NCBI GenBank assembly: GCA_964463245.1
Contig: CAYXBU010000026.1
Location: forward strand, 1 to 25,808
Direction: 5' to 3'
Length of the DNA stretch: 25,808 nt
Source of the DNA: CAMEON01 sp964463245
GTDB lineage: Bacteria; Bacillota; Clostridia; Oscillospirales; CAG-272
The stretch's first letter is position 1; every line of letters begins with the position of its first letter. Shown in pieces: positions 1 to 7,249 of the stretch. A program made the translations under genes and the position numbers. A model generated the notes under the pieces. The model ran no database searches. It saw only the letters and a program-made list of their open reading frames with translations, and had not been told where the DNA came from.

Positions 1-71
1 TTATGCAAGCAAGTGAGTGAAAAAGGCGTAAGCCGTGAATTGTGCGGTGTTGCCCTTGATAAAACCGGCAT
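1..71 (-). CDS. Start of a small unrecognised reading frame, cut by the window edge
   Basis: On the minus strand an ATG at 71 is preceded by a good ribosome site (AAAGGAGA at 86-79, 7 bases upstream) and a near-consensus promoter (105-133). The 23 codons in the window begin MPVLSRATPHNSRL and continue open to the edge. The peptide has no recognisable domain and its composition (Ser, Thr, Arg, His) is not typical of a folded protein. It could be the start of a real gene, a leader peptide, or part of a non-coding repeat that carries start signals by chance. The signals around it are firm; the identity of the product is not known. Confidence 0.35.
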   Translation of the reverse strand, partial: MPVLSRATPHNSRLTPFSLTCLH

Positions 72-104
72 ACCAAAATCTCCTTTGATCCAGTTCTCGG
101 TCTT

Positions 105-133
105 ATTATATCACGGTATCGTGATAAAGTCAA
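105..133 (-). promoter_or_regulatory. Strong leftward sigma-A promoter
   Basis: Read on the minus strand, TTGACT (133-128) and a perfect TATAAT (110-105) are separated by exactly 17 bases. Transcription would begin near position 98 and run off the left edge, reaching an AAAGGAGA site and ATG at 71. It starts a new transcription unit just downstream of queA, so the gene beyond the edge is not simply read through from queA. Confidence 0.75.
109..126. promoter_or_regulatory. Palindromic operator candidate between -35 and -10
   Basis: TATCACG and CGTGATA form a perfect 7-base inverted repeat with a 4-base centre. It fills the spacer of the leftward promoter and overlaps the first two bases of the -10 element. 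A dimeric repressor bound here would block RNA polymerase. The regulator cannot be named from the sequence. Confidence 0.5.
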
Positions 134-187
134 TAGTTTTCTTGCTTTTTCTCATTACTCGGTTCCGTCTGCATCCCGCTCTGTTGA

Positions 188-1276
188 TCACAGGATCAGC
201 ATCGCATCCCCAAACGAGAAGAAGCGATACCTCTCCTCCACCGCCGTGCGGTAGGCCGCCAGCATCCGCTCACGGTCGTAGAGTGCCGAGACCAGCATGA
301 GCAGGGTGGACTCGGGCAGGTGGAAGTTGGTGATGAGGGCATCGGTCGCCTTGAATCGGTAGCCGGGGTAGATGAAAATACCGGTGTCCCCCGACATAGC
401 GCGGACACAGCCGTTCTCGTCCGCCGCCGACTCCAGAGTGCGGCAGGAGGTGGTGCCCACGCAAATGACCCGCCCCCCGGCGGCACGGCGGCTGTTGATC
501 AGCTCCGCCGACTCCCGCGGTACCGAGAAGAACTCGGTGTGCATGACATGGTCGGTGATCTCGGTCTCCTTGACCGGGCGGAAGGTGCCCAGTCCCACAT
601 GGAGCATGACCGGCGCGATGGCGACCCCCTTGCGGCGCAGGGCATCCAGCAACTCGTTCGTGAAGTGCAGACCTGCGGTGGGAGCGGCGGCCGAGCCCTC
701 GGTGCGGGCGTAGACGGTCTGGTAACGGTCGTTGTCCTGCAGCTGCTCGGTGATGTACGGGGGCAGGGGCATCAGCCCGATCTCGTGGAGGACATTGTAG
801 ATGTTCTCATACTTGTCCCGATCATATGCAAAGCGGATGAGGCGGTTGCCCTCCTCCAGAATGTCCACGACCTCCCCCTGCAGGATGCCGTCCCCGAAGA
901 CCGAGCGGGAGCCGATCCGCGCCCGCTTGCCCGGCTTGACCAGGCACTCCCAGGTGTCCAGCTCATGCTGGCGCAGGAGCAACAGCTCCAGCCCCGCCTC
1001 GGGGCGACCCTCGGCATGGCCGTACAGCCGCGCGGGGATGACCTTGGAGTCGTTGATGACCAGCACGTCCCGGGGGTCTATGTAGTCTATGATGTCGTAA
1101 AAATGCTTGTGCTCCAGCTCGCCGCTGTCCCGATGGATGACCATGAGGCGGGAGCCGTCACGGCGATCGGCGGGGTGCTGGGCGATCAGCTCCTGCGGGA
1201 GCTCGTAGAAGAAGTCGGAGGTCTTGAGCTCGGTGCTCGGGCGTTGGTTCAGGATGACCGTTTTTTTCTGTTCCAT
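188..1276 (-). CDS. queA: S-adenosylmethionine:tRNA ribosyltransferase-isomerase QueA
   Basis: QueA transfers and isomerises the ribosyl moiety of S-adenosylmethionine onto preQ1 in the tRNA wobble position, forming epoxyqueuosine in the cytoplasm. The 362-residue product has the family's normal length and typical N-terminal block TSDFFYELPQELIAQHP followed by SRLMVI and VLVINDSKVIPARL. Further on come PTAGLHFT, HVGLGTFRPV and the C-terminal ALITNFHLPESTLLML, all hallmarks of the family. The ATG at 1276 was chosen because the conserved MEQKK...TSDF start follows it; the longer in-frame start at 1354 adds 26 residues of translated leader. A moderate AAGAGA ribosome site precedes 1276. The gene is divergent from dapA and has its own promoter (1378-1406). 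tgt often sits next to queA but is not in the window. Confidence 0.96.
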   Translation of the reverse strand: MEQKKTVILNQRPSTELKTSDFFYELPQELIAQHPADRRDGSRLMVIHRDSGELEHKHFYDIIDYIDPRDVLVINDSKVIPARLYGHAEGRPEAGLELLLLRQHELDTWECLVKPGKRARIGSRSVFGDGILQGEVVDILEEGNRLIRFAYDRDKYENIYNVLHEIGLMPLPPYITEQLQDNDRYQTVYARTEGSAAAPTAGLHFTNELLDALRRKGVAIAPVMLHVGLGTFRPVKETEITDHVMHTEFFSVPRESAELINSRRAAGGRVICVGTTSCRTLESAADENGCVRAMSGDTGIFIYPGYRFKATDALITNFHLPESTLLMLVSALYDRERMLAAYRTAVEERYRFFSFGDAMLIL

Positions 1277-1377
1277 ATCTATCTCTTGCTTTCTCGGTTG
1301 TATCATTGACCGCACGGACGGGCGGCGGGCGGCATAGGATGTAGCAGTAGCCATGGGGAGCCTGTTCCTACATGGTT

Positions 1378-1406
1378 ATTATAGCCGATATGGCGGTGAA
1401 AAGCAA
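1378..1406 (-). promoter_or_regulatory. Probable queA promoter
   Basis: On the minus strand a perfect TATAAT (1383-1378) lies 17 bases from TTGCTT (1406-1401), a weak -35. The predicted start near 1371 gives a leader of about 95 bases. No comparably good promoter was found on the plus strand for dapA in this intergenic region. Confidence 0.55.
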
Positions 1407-1480
1407 GGGGTTTGAGCGATTTTTCGTAACAAATCTTCCATGTGCATACCGTTTTCATATGCCAAGAAAGGAGCCATCCC

Positions 1481-2416
1481 ATGCATCCTACCCAAAAGCC
1501 ACTTTTCACCGGCTGTGCCACCGCGCTGGTCACCCCCATGCTCCCGTGCCGAGACGACCGCCCCTGTGCCCCGCCCGCGGTCGACTATGTCGGCTTTCGA
1601 CGGTTGGTCTGCCGCCAACTGGCGGCGGGGGTGGATGCTCTGGTGGTCTGCGGGACGACCGGGGAGTCGTCCACCCTGACCGACGAGGAAAAGCGGGAGC
1701 TGTTCTCCATCGCCGTGGCCGAGAGCCGCCGCCACCGCGAGGACAGCGGCCGCAGGGTACCGATCATAGCCGGGAGCGGAAGCAACAACACCCGCCGCGC
1801 CGTGGAGCTGTCCCGCATCGCCGAGCGGACGGGCTGTGACGGGCTGCTGGTGGTCACACCCTACTACAACAAGGCCAACGGAGAGGGACTGGTCGCCCAC
1901 TACGCCGCCGTGGCGGCCGCCGTTCCCCTTCCCATCCTCGCCTACCACGTCCCGGGTCGCACCGGCTGTCGCTTGACCCCCGAGACCTGCCGCGCCCTGT
2001 CCCGTCTGGAGTCGGTGGTGGGGCTGAAGGATGCCACCGGGGATGTGGGGTTTGCAGCGCGGGTCGCGGCGGTCTGCGGGGATGCCCTGCCCCTGTACTC
2101 CGGCTGTGATGACAGCATCCTGCCGCTCCTATCGCTGGGCGGGCAGGGGGTGGTGTCGGTGGTCTCCAACCTGTACCCCGAGCGGGTGGTCGCGCTGTGC
2201 CGCACCCATGCGAGCGGGGACAACGAGGCGGCGCGCCGCCACCAGCTGGAATTGATCCCCCTGTGCGACGCGCTGTTCTCGGATGTCAACCCCATCCCGA
2301 TCAAGGCGGCTCTGGCCGCGCGCGGGCTGTGCGCGGATGTCCTGCGGCTCCCGCTGACAGCGGCGGGAGAGGAGGTGCGGCGGCGGGTACGGGCGGCAAT
2401 GGAGGGGATGGGGTAA
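1481..2416 (+). CDS. dapA: 4-hydroxy-tetrahydrodipicolinate synthase DapA
   Basis: DapA condenses pyruvate with aspartate semialdehyde, the first committed step of lysine and diaminopimelate synthesis, as a cytoplasmic TIM-barrel aldolase. The 311-residue product carries the pyruvate-binding CGTTGES (59-60 the two Thr), TPYYN (127-130), the catalytic Tyr155 in ILAYHVPGRTG with the carboxylate-binding Arg160, and the Schiff-base Lys183 in GLKDATGD. NPIPIK near the C-terminus is also typical. The start at 1481 is fixed by AAGAAAGGAG ending 7 bases upstream; an in-frame ATG at 1442 lacks such a site. Compared with E. coli DapA the N-terminal part has roughly 15 extra residues in the first loop. 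It stands alone, divergent from queA, and ends before a hairpin shared with the convergent gene. Confidence 0.96.
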   Translation: MHPTQKPLFTGCATALVTPMLPCRDDRPCAPPAVDYVGFRRLVCRQLAAGVDALVVCGTTGESSTLTDEEKRELFSIAVAESRRHREDSGRRVPIIAGSGSNNTRRAVELSRIAERTGCDGLLVVTPYYNKANGEGLVAHYAAVAAAVPLPILAYHVPGRTGCRLTPETCRALSRLESVVGLKDATGDVGFAARVAAVCGDALPLYSGCDDSILPLLSLGGQGVVSVVSNLYPERVVALCRTHASGDNEAARRHQLELIPLCDALFSDVNPIPIKAALAARGLCADVLRLPLTAAGEEVRRRVRAAMEGMG

Positions 2417-2452
2417 TGTCCCTCCGCCGTCCACCTGTCATAGCGAAAAGCA

Positions 2453-2484
2453 GGGGAGAGACTTCCTCACGGAAGCCCCTCCCC
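2453..2484. terminator. Hairpin between convergent dapA and isomerase genes
   Basis: GGGGAGAGACTTCC and GGAAGCCCCTCCCC pair across a TCAC loop with two A-C mismatches. On the minus strand it is followed by TGCTTTTCGC, a short T-rich tail, so it may end the 2498-3355 gene. On the plus strand no T-run follows. Its sequence resembles the stronger palindrome at 3493-3532, so it may instead be one copy of an interspersed palindromic repeat. Confidence 0.5.
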
Positions 2485-2497
2485 CATACAGTATGGC

Positions 2498-3355
2498 TCA
2501 AATACGTTCCAGCATGGCCTTGAGGTTCCGCAGGCCGGTCTCGATGCCGTAGATGCAGTCCTCGGAGCCTTCAAACTCGATGGAGCAGTAGCCGTCATAG
2601 CCGGCGCGCTTGAGCACCCGCAGGCACTGCTCGACATTCACGTCCCCCTCGCCGACGATCGCGCCCTTGAAGTAGTTGCAGGCGCGAGTCTGGCCGTAGC
2701 CCGGCAGGGGCTCGCGGGACTTGTACATATCCTTGGCGTGAACGTGTACGGCGTAGGGTGCCACGCGGGAGACCGCCGTCACATTGTCCTCGTCGGCGCA
2801 GACGAAATTGCCCACGTCCACCAGCAGGCCGAAGTTGTCATGCGCCACGGCGTTGAAGATCTGCTCCACGCGGTAGCTGTCTTGCGCAACGTAGCCGTGG
2901 TTCTCCACGCAGGTCTTGATGCCGCGGGTGGCGGCATACTCCGTGACCTCGCGGATGTTGGCGGCGATGGTGGGCAGCATCAGGCCAAAGCTGCGAGAGG
3001 TGCCGGTCTGACCCAGGCTGTAGCAGGCATCGTGCCGCATGACCGAGCAGCCCAGCACGGCGGCAATGTCCACCTGCTTCTTCAGACGCTCCACCTCGGT
3101 GGCCGAGGCCTCCGGGGTCGGCTGATACAGACAGGCTCCGATGGTGTAGGCGTTGATGGTCATGCCGCAGGCGTCCGCCTCGGCGCGCAGCTCGGCGGCG
3201 TAGGCCAACTGCTCCTCGTAGGTCGGGCGGGGCATATCCAGAAACTCGATGGCCTCAAAGCCCATCTCGTGCGCCTTGCGAATGGTGTCAAAATGCGACA
3301 TCCTCCCCGTCCCGATGTACTGCTGGAAGGAATAGGAGCTGACGGAAATCTTCAT
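2498..3355 (-). CDS. Sugar phosphate isomerase/epimerase (xylose isomerase-like TIM barrel)
   Basis: A 285-residue member of the AP endonuclease 2 / xylose isomerase-like TIM-barrel superfamily (COG1082). These enzymes use a divalent metal to isomerise or epimerise keto-sugars or inositol derivatives. Likely metal ligands fall where the family has them: Glu151 in VENHG, Asp180 in LVDVGNF, His206 in HVHAKD and Glu260 in SIEFEG. The substrate cannot be read from the sequence. The ATG at 3355 (MKISVSSYSF) has GGAG about 9 bases upstream and matches the usual family start; a longer in-frame start at 3463 adds 36 residues encoded by intergenic DNA. A paralogous gene lies 205 bases upstream on the same strand. 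A second, independent promoter was not found in that gap. Confidence 0.87.
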   Translation of the reverse strand: MKISVSSYSFQQYIGTGRMSHFDTIRKAHEMGFEAIEFLDMPRPTYEEQLAYAAELRAEADACGMTINAYTIGACLYQPTPEASATEVERLKKQVDIAAVLGCSVMRHDACYSLGQTGTSRSFGLMLPTIAANIREVTEYAATRGIKTCVENHGYVAQDSYRVEQIFNAVAHDNFGLLVDVGNFVCADEDNVTAVSRVAPYAVHVHAKDMYKSREPLPGYGQTRACNYFKGAIVGEGDVNVEQCLRVLKRAGYDGYCSIEFEGSEDCIYGIETGLRNLKAMLERI

Positions 3356-3492
3356 GGTTTTGTTCTCCTTGTTATAAAACGGAATGATCTGCAGGGCAAA
3401 ATCCCCGTAATAGCGGCAACCGAGGAAAAGGTCTGTAAACAAACCTTCCCCGACAATCGACATAATGTATGAAAGTCCTTGAAGAGGGGGGC

Positions 3493-3532
3493 GCGGGGGG
3501 AGAAACTTTCTTCAGGAAGTTTCTCCCCCCGC
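3493..3532. repeat. Long perfect palindrome between the two isomerase genes
   Basis: GCGGGGGGAGAAACTT and its exact complement form a 16-base perfect stem around an 8-base loop (3509-3516), with two more possible pairs inside. On the strand of the flanking genes no T-run follows, so it is not a standard terminator. On the plus strand it is followed by an A-rich stretch. It shares the GGGGAGARACTT core with 2453-2484. It may be an interspersed palindromic repeat or an RNA element that protects or separates the two isomerase messages. Confidence 0.7.
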
Positions 3533-3560
3533 AAGAAAAATAAAATACAAATATACTATC

Positions 3561-4421
3561 TTACCCCTGCGCCATGATGCTGCGCAGGTGCTCGGCGGCG
3601 GCGCGGATGTCACCGACGGGGTCATTGCCGACCTCGCGCTCGATGGTCAGGAAGCCGTGGAAGCCGATCTCGTCCAGCGCGCGGAGGTAGGTATCGAAGT
3701 GGACGTTTCCCTGTCCCAGAGGCATTTCCGCGAAGTACCGGATGCCCTGGAGCTCCTCCGGAACCGGGTGCACGACGCCGTAGATATACTCGGGGTTGCC
3801 GCGCTGCAGCATCACGCCGTCCTTGGCGTGGGTATGGACGATGTAGTCCTTCAGGGTGTGCACCGCCACGACGGGGTCATCCCCCGCGACCATGACAAGG
3901 TTGGCGGGGTCGAGGTTGACCCCCACGCCCTTGGAGCCACCCAGGGAGTCCAGGAAGGCCTTGAGCACCGCAGAGGTCTCGGGACCCGTCTCGATGGCGA
4001 AGTGGGCACCGATGGAGTCGGCGTACTCGGCCAGCTGACCGCAGGCGTCCTGCATGATCTTATACCGCTCATGCGAGGGGTCGGTCGGCACCACGCCGAT
4101 GTGGGTGGTGACCACGTTGGTCTCCAGCTCCAGCGCAAGATCCAGAATGCGCTTGGACTTCTCGATGCGCTCCGGGTTCAGCTCCGGGTTGCCGAAACCG
4201 CCGCCCAGGTCACCGCAGATGGCCGAGAAGCACAGACCCTCCGACTTGACCATGTCCAGTATCTCCCGCCGTGCGGCAGGGGTCATGTTCTCGGGCGCGT
4301 GTGCACCCTTGGTGCAGTACATCTGAATACCGGCCGCCCCCAGCTCGGCCGCCTTCTTGATGGCCTCGGGAGTGGGGAGCCGAAAGGATTCCAGCATCAC
4401 GCCAATGGGAAACTGATACAT
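3561..4421 (-). CDS. Sugar phosphate isomerase/epimerase (TIM barrel), second copy
   Basis: A 286-residue COG1082-type TIM-barrel protein, distantly related to the product of the downstream gene. Probable metal ligands are Glu144 in AIETGPE, Asp171 in VNLDPAN, His198 in VHTHAKD and Glu261 in TIEREVG; HIGVVP and the LGQGNVHF segment are also typical. The substrate is unknown, and the two paralogues may act on successive or similar sugars. The start at 4421 is supported by GGAGG 8 bases upstream. A near-perfect promoter (4475-4503) lies about 50 bases upstream, making this the first gene of its unit and probably the promoter for both isomerases. It is divergent from the glycosidase-like lipoprotein gene, which suggests a shared role in carbohydrate use; that link is inference. 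Confidence 0.88.
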   Translation of the reverse strand: MYQFPIGVMLESFRLPTPEAIKKAAELGAAGIQMYCTKGAHAPENMTPAARREILDMVKSEGLCFSAICGDLGGGFGNPELNPERIEKSKRILDLALELETNVVTTHIGVVPTDPSHERYKIMQDACGQLAEYADSIGAHFAIETGPETSAVLKAFLDSLGGSKGVGVNLDPANLVMVAGDDPVVAVHTLKDYIVHTHAKDGVMLQRGNPEYIYGVVHPVPEELQGIRYFAEMPLGQGNVHFDTYLRALDEIGFHGFLTIEREVGNDPVGDIRAAAEHLRSIMAQG

Positions 4422-4474
4422 TTTTATCTTCCTCCTTAGAGCTTGCCGCTCGTGCGGCGAATTTCTTCCTGTCC

Positions 4475-4503
4475 ATTGTACACGATACGCGGCGATTTGT
4501 CAA
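4475..4503 (-). promoter_or_regulatory. Strong promoter of the isomerase genes
   Basis: On the minus strand TTGACA (4503-4498) and TACAAT (4480-4475) are 17 bases apart. Predicted start near 4468, about 47 bases before the ATG at 4421. Confidence 0.8.
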
Positions 4504-4596
4504 GGCGTTGCGGGAAACTTTCCCGAAAACCGCGCCGAGTATGGCGATCCGGGGCAAAAAAACTCTCCCCTGCCGCCCCGAACTTTCGGTTTCTTC

Positions 4597-4625
4597 TTGA
4601 CAGGCGGGGCGGGTTGTGGTATACT
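4597..4625 (+). promoter_or_regulatory. Strong promoter of the lipoprotein gene
   Basis: TTGACA (4597-4602) and TATACT (4620-4625) are 17 bases apart. Predicted start near 4632, giving a short leader of about 33 bases that contains the AAGGAGA ribosome site of the 4665 gene. Confidence 0.85.
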
Positions 4626-4664
4626 GTTTCCAACAAAATCCGCATAAATTAAGGAGAGGCCTTT

Positions 4665-7241
4665 ATGTTGTATCGGACAAAACATCGCGCCCTGTTCCTT
4701 CTTCTCACCCTGCTCTGTCTCCTGTCGGTGCTCGGCACGGCGGTCGCCTGCAGCGACTCCCCCGACACGGCGGTGACCTCCGACACAGCCGATGGATCGG
4801 CAACCGTCGGCGAGACCGAGCCGGAGGCTCGACCCACCGAAACGCCTACCGAAGTTGTCACGGATCCGGCCACCGAGCCGACCACTGACCCGGCTACTGA
4901 GCCGACCACCGACCCGGCAACTGACCCGGCAACTGACCCGGCGACCGCCCCTGCGACCGAGCCCGCGACCGATCCTGTGACCGAGCCGGCTACGGAACCC
5001 GCCACCGAGCCTGCCACCGAAGCGGTCGGTATGCGGCTGGACAGCACCAAGGTCACGCGCTACATCGGCGGCACCAACCAGGTCTCCGCCACCATGGTGA
5101 CCGACCCCACCGAGGGCACGGTGCTCAAGATGTCCACCAACAACGGCGGACTGTACAACGATCCGTTCGTGGAGTTCTCCTACGGTACCGCCGCCAAGCA
5201 GAAGATGGGGGATGTGGTGTCCTTGGAGGAGTACCCCTACCTCATCCTCAAGGTGCGCTGTGAGAACTGCTCCAGCGCGACCTTTGACCTGTTCTGGGCG
5301 GCGGGGAGCCAGGTCGGTATCACCGGCGAGAGCCACATCACCGCCATGTACGACAACGGCGACGACGGCTGGCAGTACATCCTGTTCGACATGAGTGCCC
5401 GCAAGGACTGGACGGGCAAGCTGAACACCTTGCGCTTCGACTACGAGATCAACGCGGCAGGTCCCGGGGAGACCATGTACCTCTCCTCCATCCGCTTCGC
5501 CAAGGATCGGGCGGAGGTGCTGGCCTGTGTCGGCAACCCCGAGGATCCGAGCGTGGTCGAGACCGACCCCGAGCTGGAGTCCCGCGTGGACGACCTGCTG
5601 AAAGTGCCGGATGCCGCCCCCGAGATCGATACCACCCCCGTGCGTGCCGAGCAGGAGGACGAGGGCATCTCGCTCTGGTTCAACCATTCCTACACCAAGA
5701 CCCCGGCGGAGGACACCACCCCGACCGGCATGACCACCTACCTCATGCGGCTGGCGCGGAACGAGATCGAGGACTGCCACCTGCTCCTATCCTCGGCCGA
5801 GGGGCGCACGGGGCTGACCGTCTCTGTGTCTGACTTCAAGAATGCCGACGGCGTGACCCTTGTGACCGACCTGATGTACGCCTACTACTTTGATGATGTG
5901 GACGGTCAGACCATCCCCGACCCCACCCCGTGGGTCAGAGAGGGCAAGACCTTCGATCTCGCGGCCGGACGGAGTCAGATCTTCATCATCAAGGTGCACA
6001 CCACCGCTGACAGCCCCGCCGGACTGTACGAGGCCACCGTGACCGTGCGGGATGCCGACGGGAACGAGGTCAAGCGCGCCGTGGTGTCGGCCTATGTCTG
6101 GGGCTTCACCCTGCCGGAGGAGACCTCCTGCAAGACCCTGATGGATCTGAGCTGGTGGAACATCTACTCCGCGCACAAGTGCTATGAGGGAGACGACAGC
6201 CTGCTCTACAAGAACTACTACGACTACCTGCTGGAGAACCGCATCTGCGCCTACACCCTGCCCTACGACGATAAGGGCTACTTCGGTGACTCCCGCATTC
6301 TGCCCTATTTGAATGACCCTCGCGTGGTGGCGTTCAACCCGATCGGTTGGACTACCGCCCCCACGGCAGACAATGTCGGTGCGGCCTTCAAGTACCTCTC
6401 CCAGAAGGAGGAGTGGCTGAAGAAGTCCTACTTCTACGTTGTGGATGAGCCCATCGACCAAGCCGCGCTGGATCGTGTCAACTGGGTGGGCGGTCTGCTC
6501 AAGGAGAACTTCCCCGGCTACAAGATGCTGTCCCCCGAGCACGTCAACTACGCGCTCAACGCCGAGTCCACCGAGGATCACTTCTCGGCCGTCAAGGACT
6601 CCATCAACGTCTGGTGCTACAAGCCCTACTTCTACACCACCTTTGCCGAGCACCGCTACTCCGCCTACACCGGTGAGGGGACTCTGACCTACAGCGGCAC
6701 CCCCATGCTGGAGAAGAACCTTGGCACCTTCGCCGAGCGGATGAAGGCCGAGCAGGCAGGCGGTGACGAGCTGTGGTGGTATGTCACCCGCCGTCCCGAG
6801 TCCCCGGAGATCACCCTTCTGATGGAGACCCAGGCCGTGCGCTACCGCATCCTGTTTTGGCAGCAGAAGCTGTACGGCGTGGACGGGTTCCTCTACTATT
6901 CGGTCAACGACTGGTACATGATCGGCGAGAATCAGGGTCTGAACAGCAAGCACGAGGTCACGGGAGAGTACGACGTGTACGGCAACGGTGTCCTGCTCTA
7001 CTGCGGCTCAAACTTTGACGAGTACGGTCCTGTCGGCTGTCTCCGTTTGGAATCCGTGCGGGACGGCATCGAGGACTACGAGTACCTCTGTATGCTGGAG
7101 GATATGTACGGCACCGAGCTGGTCAACACCCTGATCGGACGGCTGACCACCTCCCTGTCCCACTACAGCACCGACGAGGAGCTGTTCACCCAACTGCGCA
7201 TCGCGGTCGGCAACCTGCTGGATCAGGCCGCCGCCGAGTAA
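4665..7241 (+). CDS. Secreted lipoprotein with GH123/DUF4091-like glycosidase region
   Basis: An 858-residue predicted surface lipoprotein. Residues 1-28 form a signal peptide (basic start, long Leu-rich core) ending TAVAC, with Cys29 as the lipid site. Residues 52-124 are a low-complexity linker made of Thr-Asp/Glu-Pro-Ala units. About 125-285 resembles a beta-sandwich carbohydrate-binding module (GDDGWQYILFDMS). About 310-480 is a beta-rich domain of the kind before GH123 barrels, and 490-800 a TIM-barrel-like region with YFYVVDEPID; Asp594-Glu595 matches the Asp-Glu pair known as catalytic in GH123 beta-N-acetylgalactosaminidases. RDGIEDYEYL near the C-terminus is a DUF4091/GH123 signature. 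Activity on GalNAc is possible but not shown. GGAG lies about 9 bases before the ATG, and a strong own promoter precedes it. It is followed 8 bases later by a small unknown gene. Confidence 0.85.
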   Translation: MLYRTKHRALFLLLTLLCLLSVLGTAVACSDSPDTAVTSDTADGSATVGETEPEARPTETPTEVVTDPATEPTTDPATEPTTDPATDPATDPATAPATEPATDPVTEPATEPATEPATEAVGMRLDSTKVTRYIGGTNQVSATMVTDPTEGTVLKMSTNNGGLYNDPFVEFSYGTAAKQKMGDVVSLEEYPYLILKVRCENCSSATFDLFWAAGSQVGITGESHITAMYDNGDDGWQYILFDMSARKDWTGKLNTLRFDYEINAAGPGETMYLSSIRFAKDRAEVLACVGNPEDPSVVETDPELESRVDDLLKVPDAAPEIDTTPVRAEQEDEGISLWFNHSYTKTPAEDTTPTGMTTYLMRLARNEIEDCHLLLSSAEGRTGLTVSVSDFKNADGVTLVTDLMYAYYFDDVDGQTIPDPTPWVREGKTFDLAAGRSQIFIIKVHTTADSPAGLYEATVTVRDADGNEVKRAVVSAYVWGFTLPEETSCKTLMDLSWWNIYSAHKCYEGDDSLLYKNYYDYLLENRICAYTLPYDDKGYFGDSRILPYLNDPRVVAFNPIGWTTAPTADNVGAAFKYLSQKEEWLKKSYFYVVDEPIDQAALDRVNWVGGLLKENFPGYKMLSPEHVNYALNAESTEDHFSAVKDSINVWCYKPYFYTTFAEHRYSAYTGEGTLTYSGTPMLEKNLGTFAERMKAEQAGGDELWWYVTRRPESPEITLLMETQAVRYRILFWQQKLYGVDGFLYYSVNDWYMIGENQGLNSKHEVTGEYDVYGNGVLLYCGSNFDEYGPVGCLRLESVRDGIEDYEYLCMLEDMYGTELVNTLIGRLTTSLSHYSTDEELFTQLRIAVGNLLDQAAAE
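4860..5024 (+). repeat. 12-base tandem repeat encoding Thr-Asp/Glu-Pro-Ala units
   Basis: About fourteen in-frame 12-base units code for TDPA, TEPA, TEPT and similar tetrapeptides, without interruption. Units are degenerate, but some neighbours (around 4908-4943) are nearly identical. The unit is a multiple of three, so copy-number change would alter linker length without a frameshift. Such linkers are common between the lipid anchor and the catalytic part of surface enzymes in Clostridia. Confidence 0.9.
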
Positions 7242-7249
7242 GGAGCATC

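Noticed and set aside
13..300. Plus-strand open frame of 95 codons at the left edge
   Set aside because: No ribosome site, crosses a clear minus-strand promoter and the 3' end of queA, and its translation has no coding character.
3356..3463. Longer start at 3463 for the first isomerase
   Set aside because: The extension is unrelated to the family, whose members start close to MKISVSSYSF, and 3355 has a proper GGAG site.
4504..4525. Small palindrome GGGAAACTTTCCC between the divergent promoters as a third copy of the 2453/3493 element
   Set aside because: It lacks the GGGGAGARACTT arm and leaves almost no loop; the similarity is limited to a few bases.
4860..5024. Short tandem repeats considered as a CRISPR array
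   Set aside because: The units are 12 bases without spacers and lie in frame within a coding sequence, encoding a protein linker.
5787..6953. Minus-strand open frame of 388 codons, and one of 426 codons at 4500-5780
   Set aside because: Antisense to the GH123-like lipoprotein gene; the second includes the complement of the tandem repeat and contains long artificial Ser/Gly/Arg repeats.
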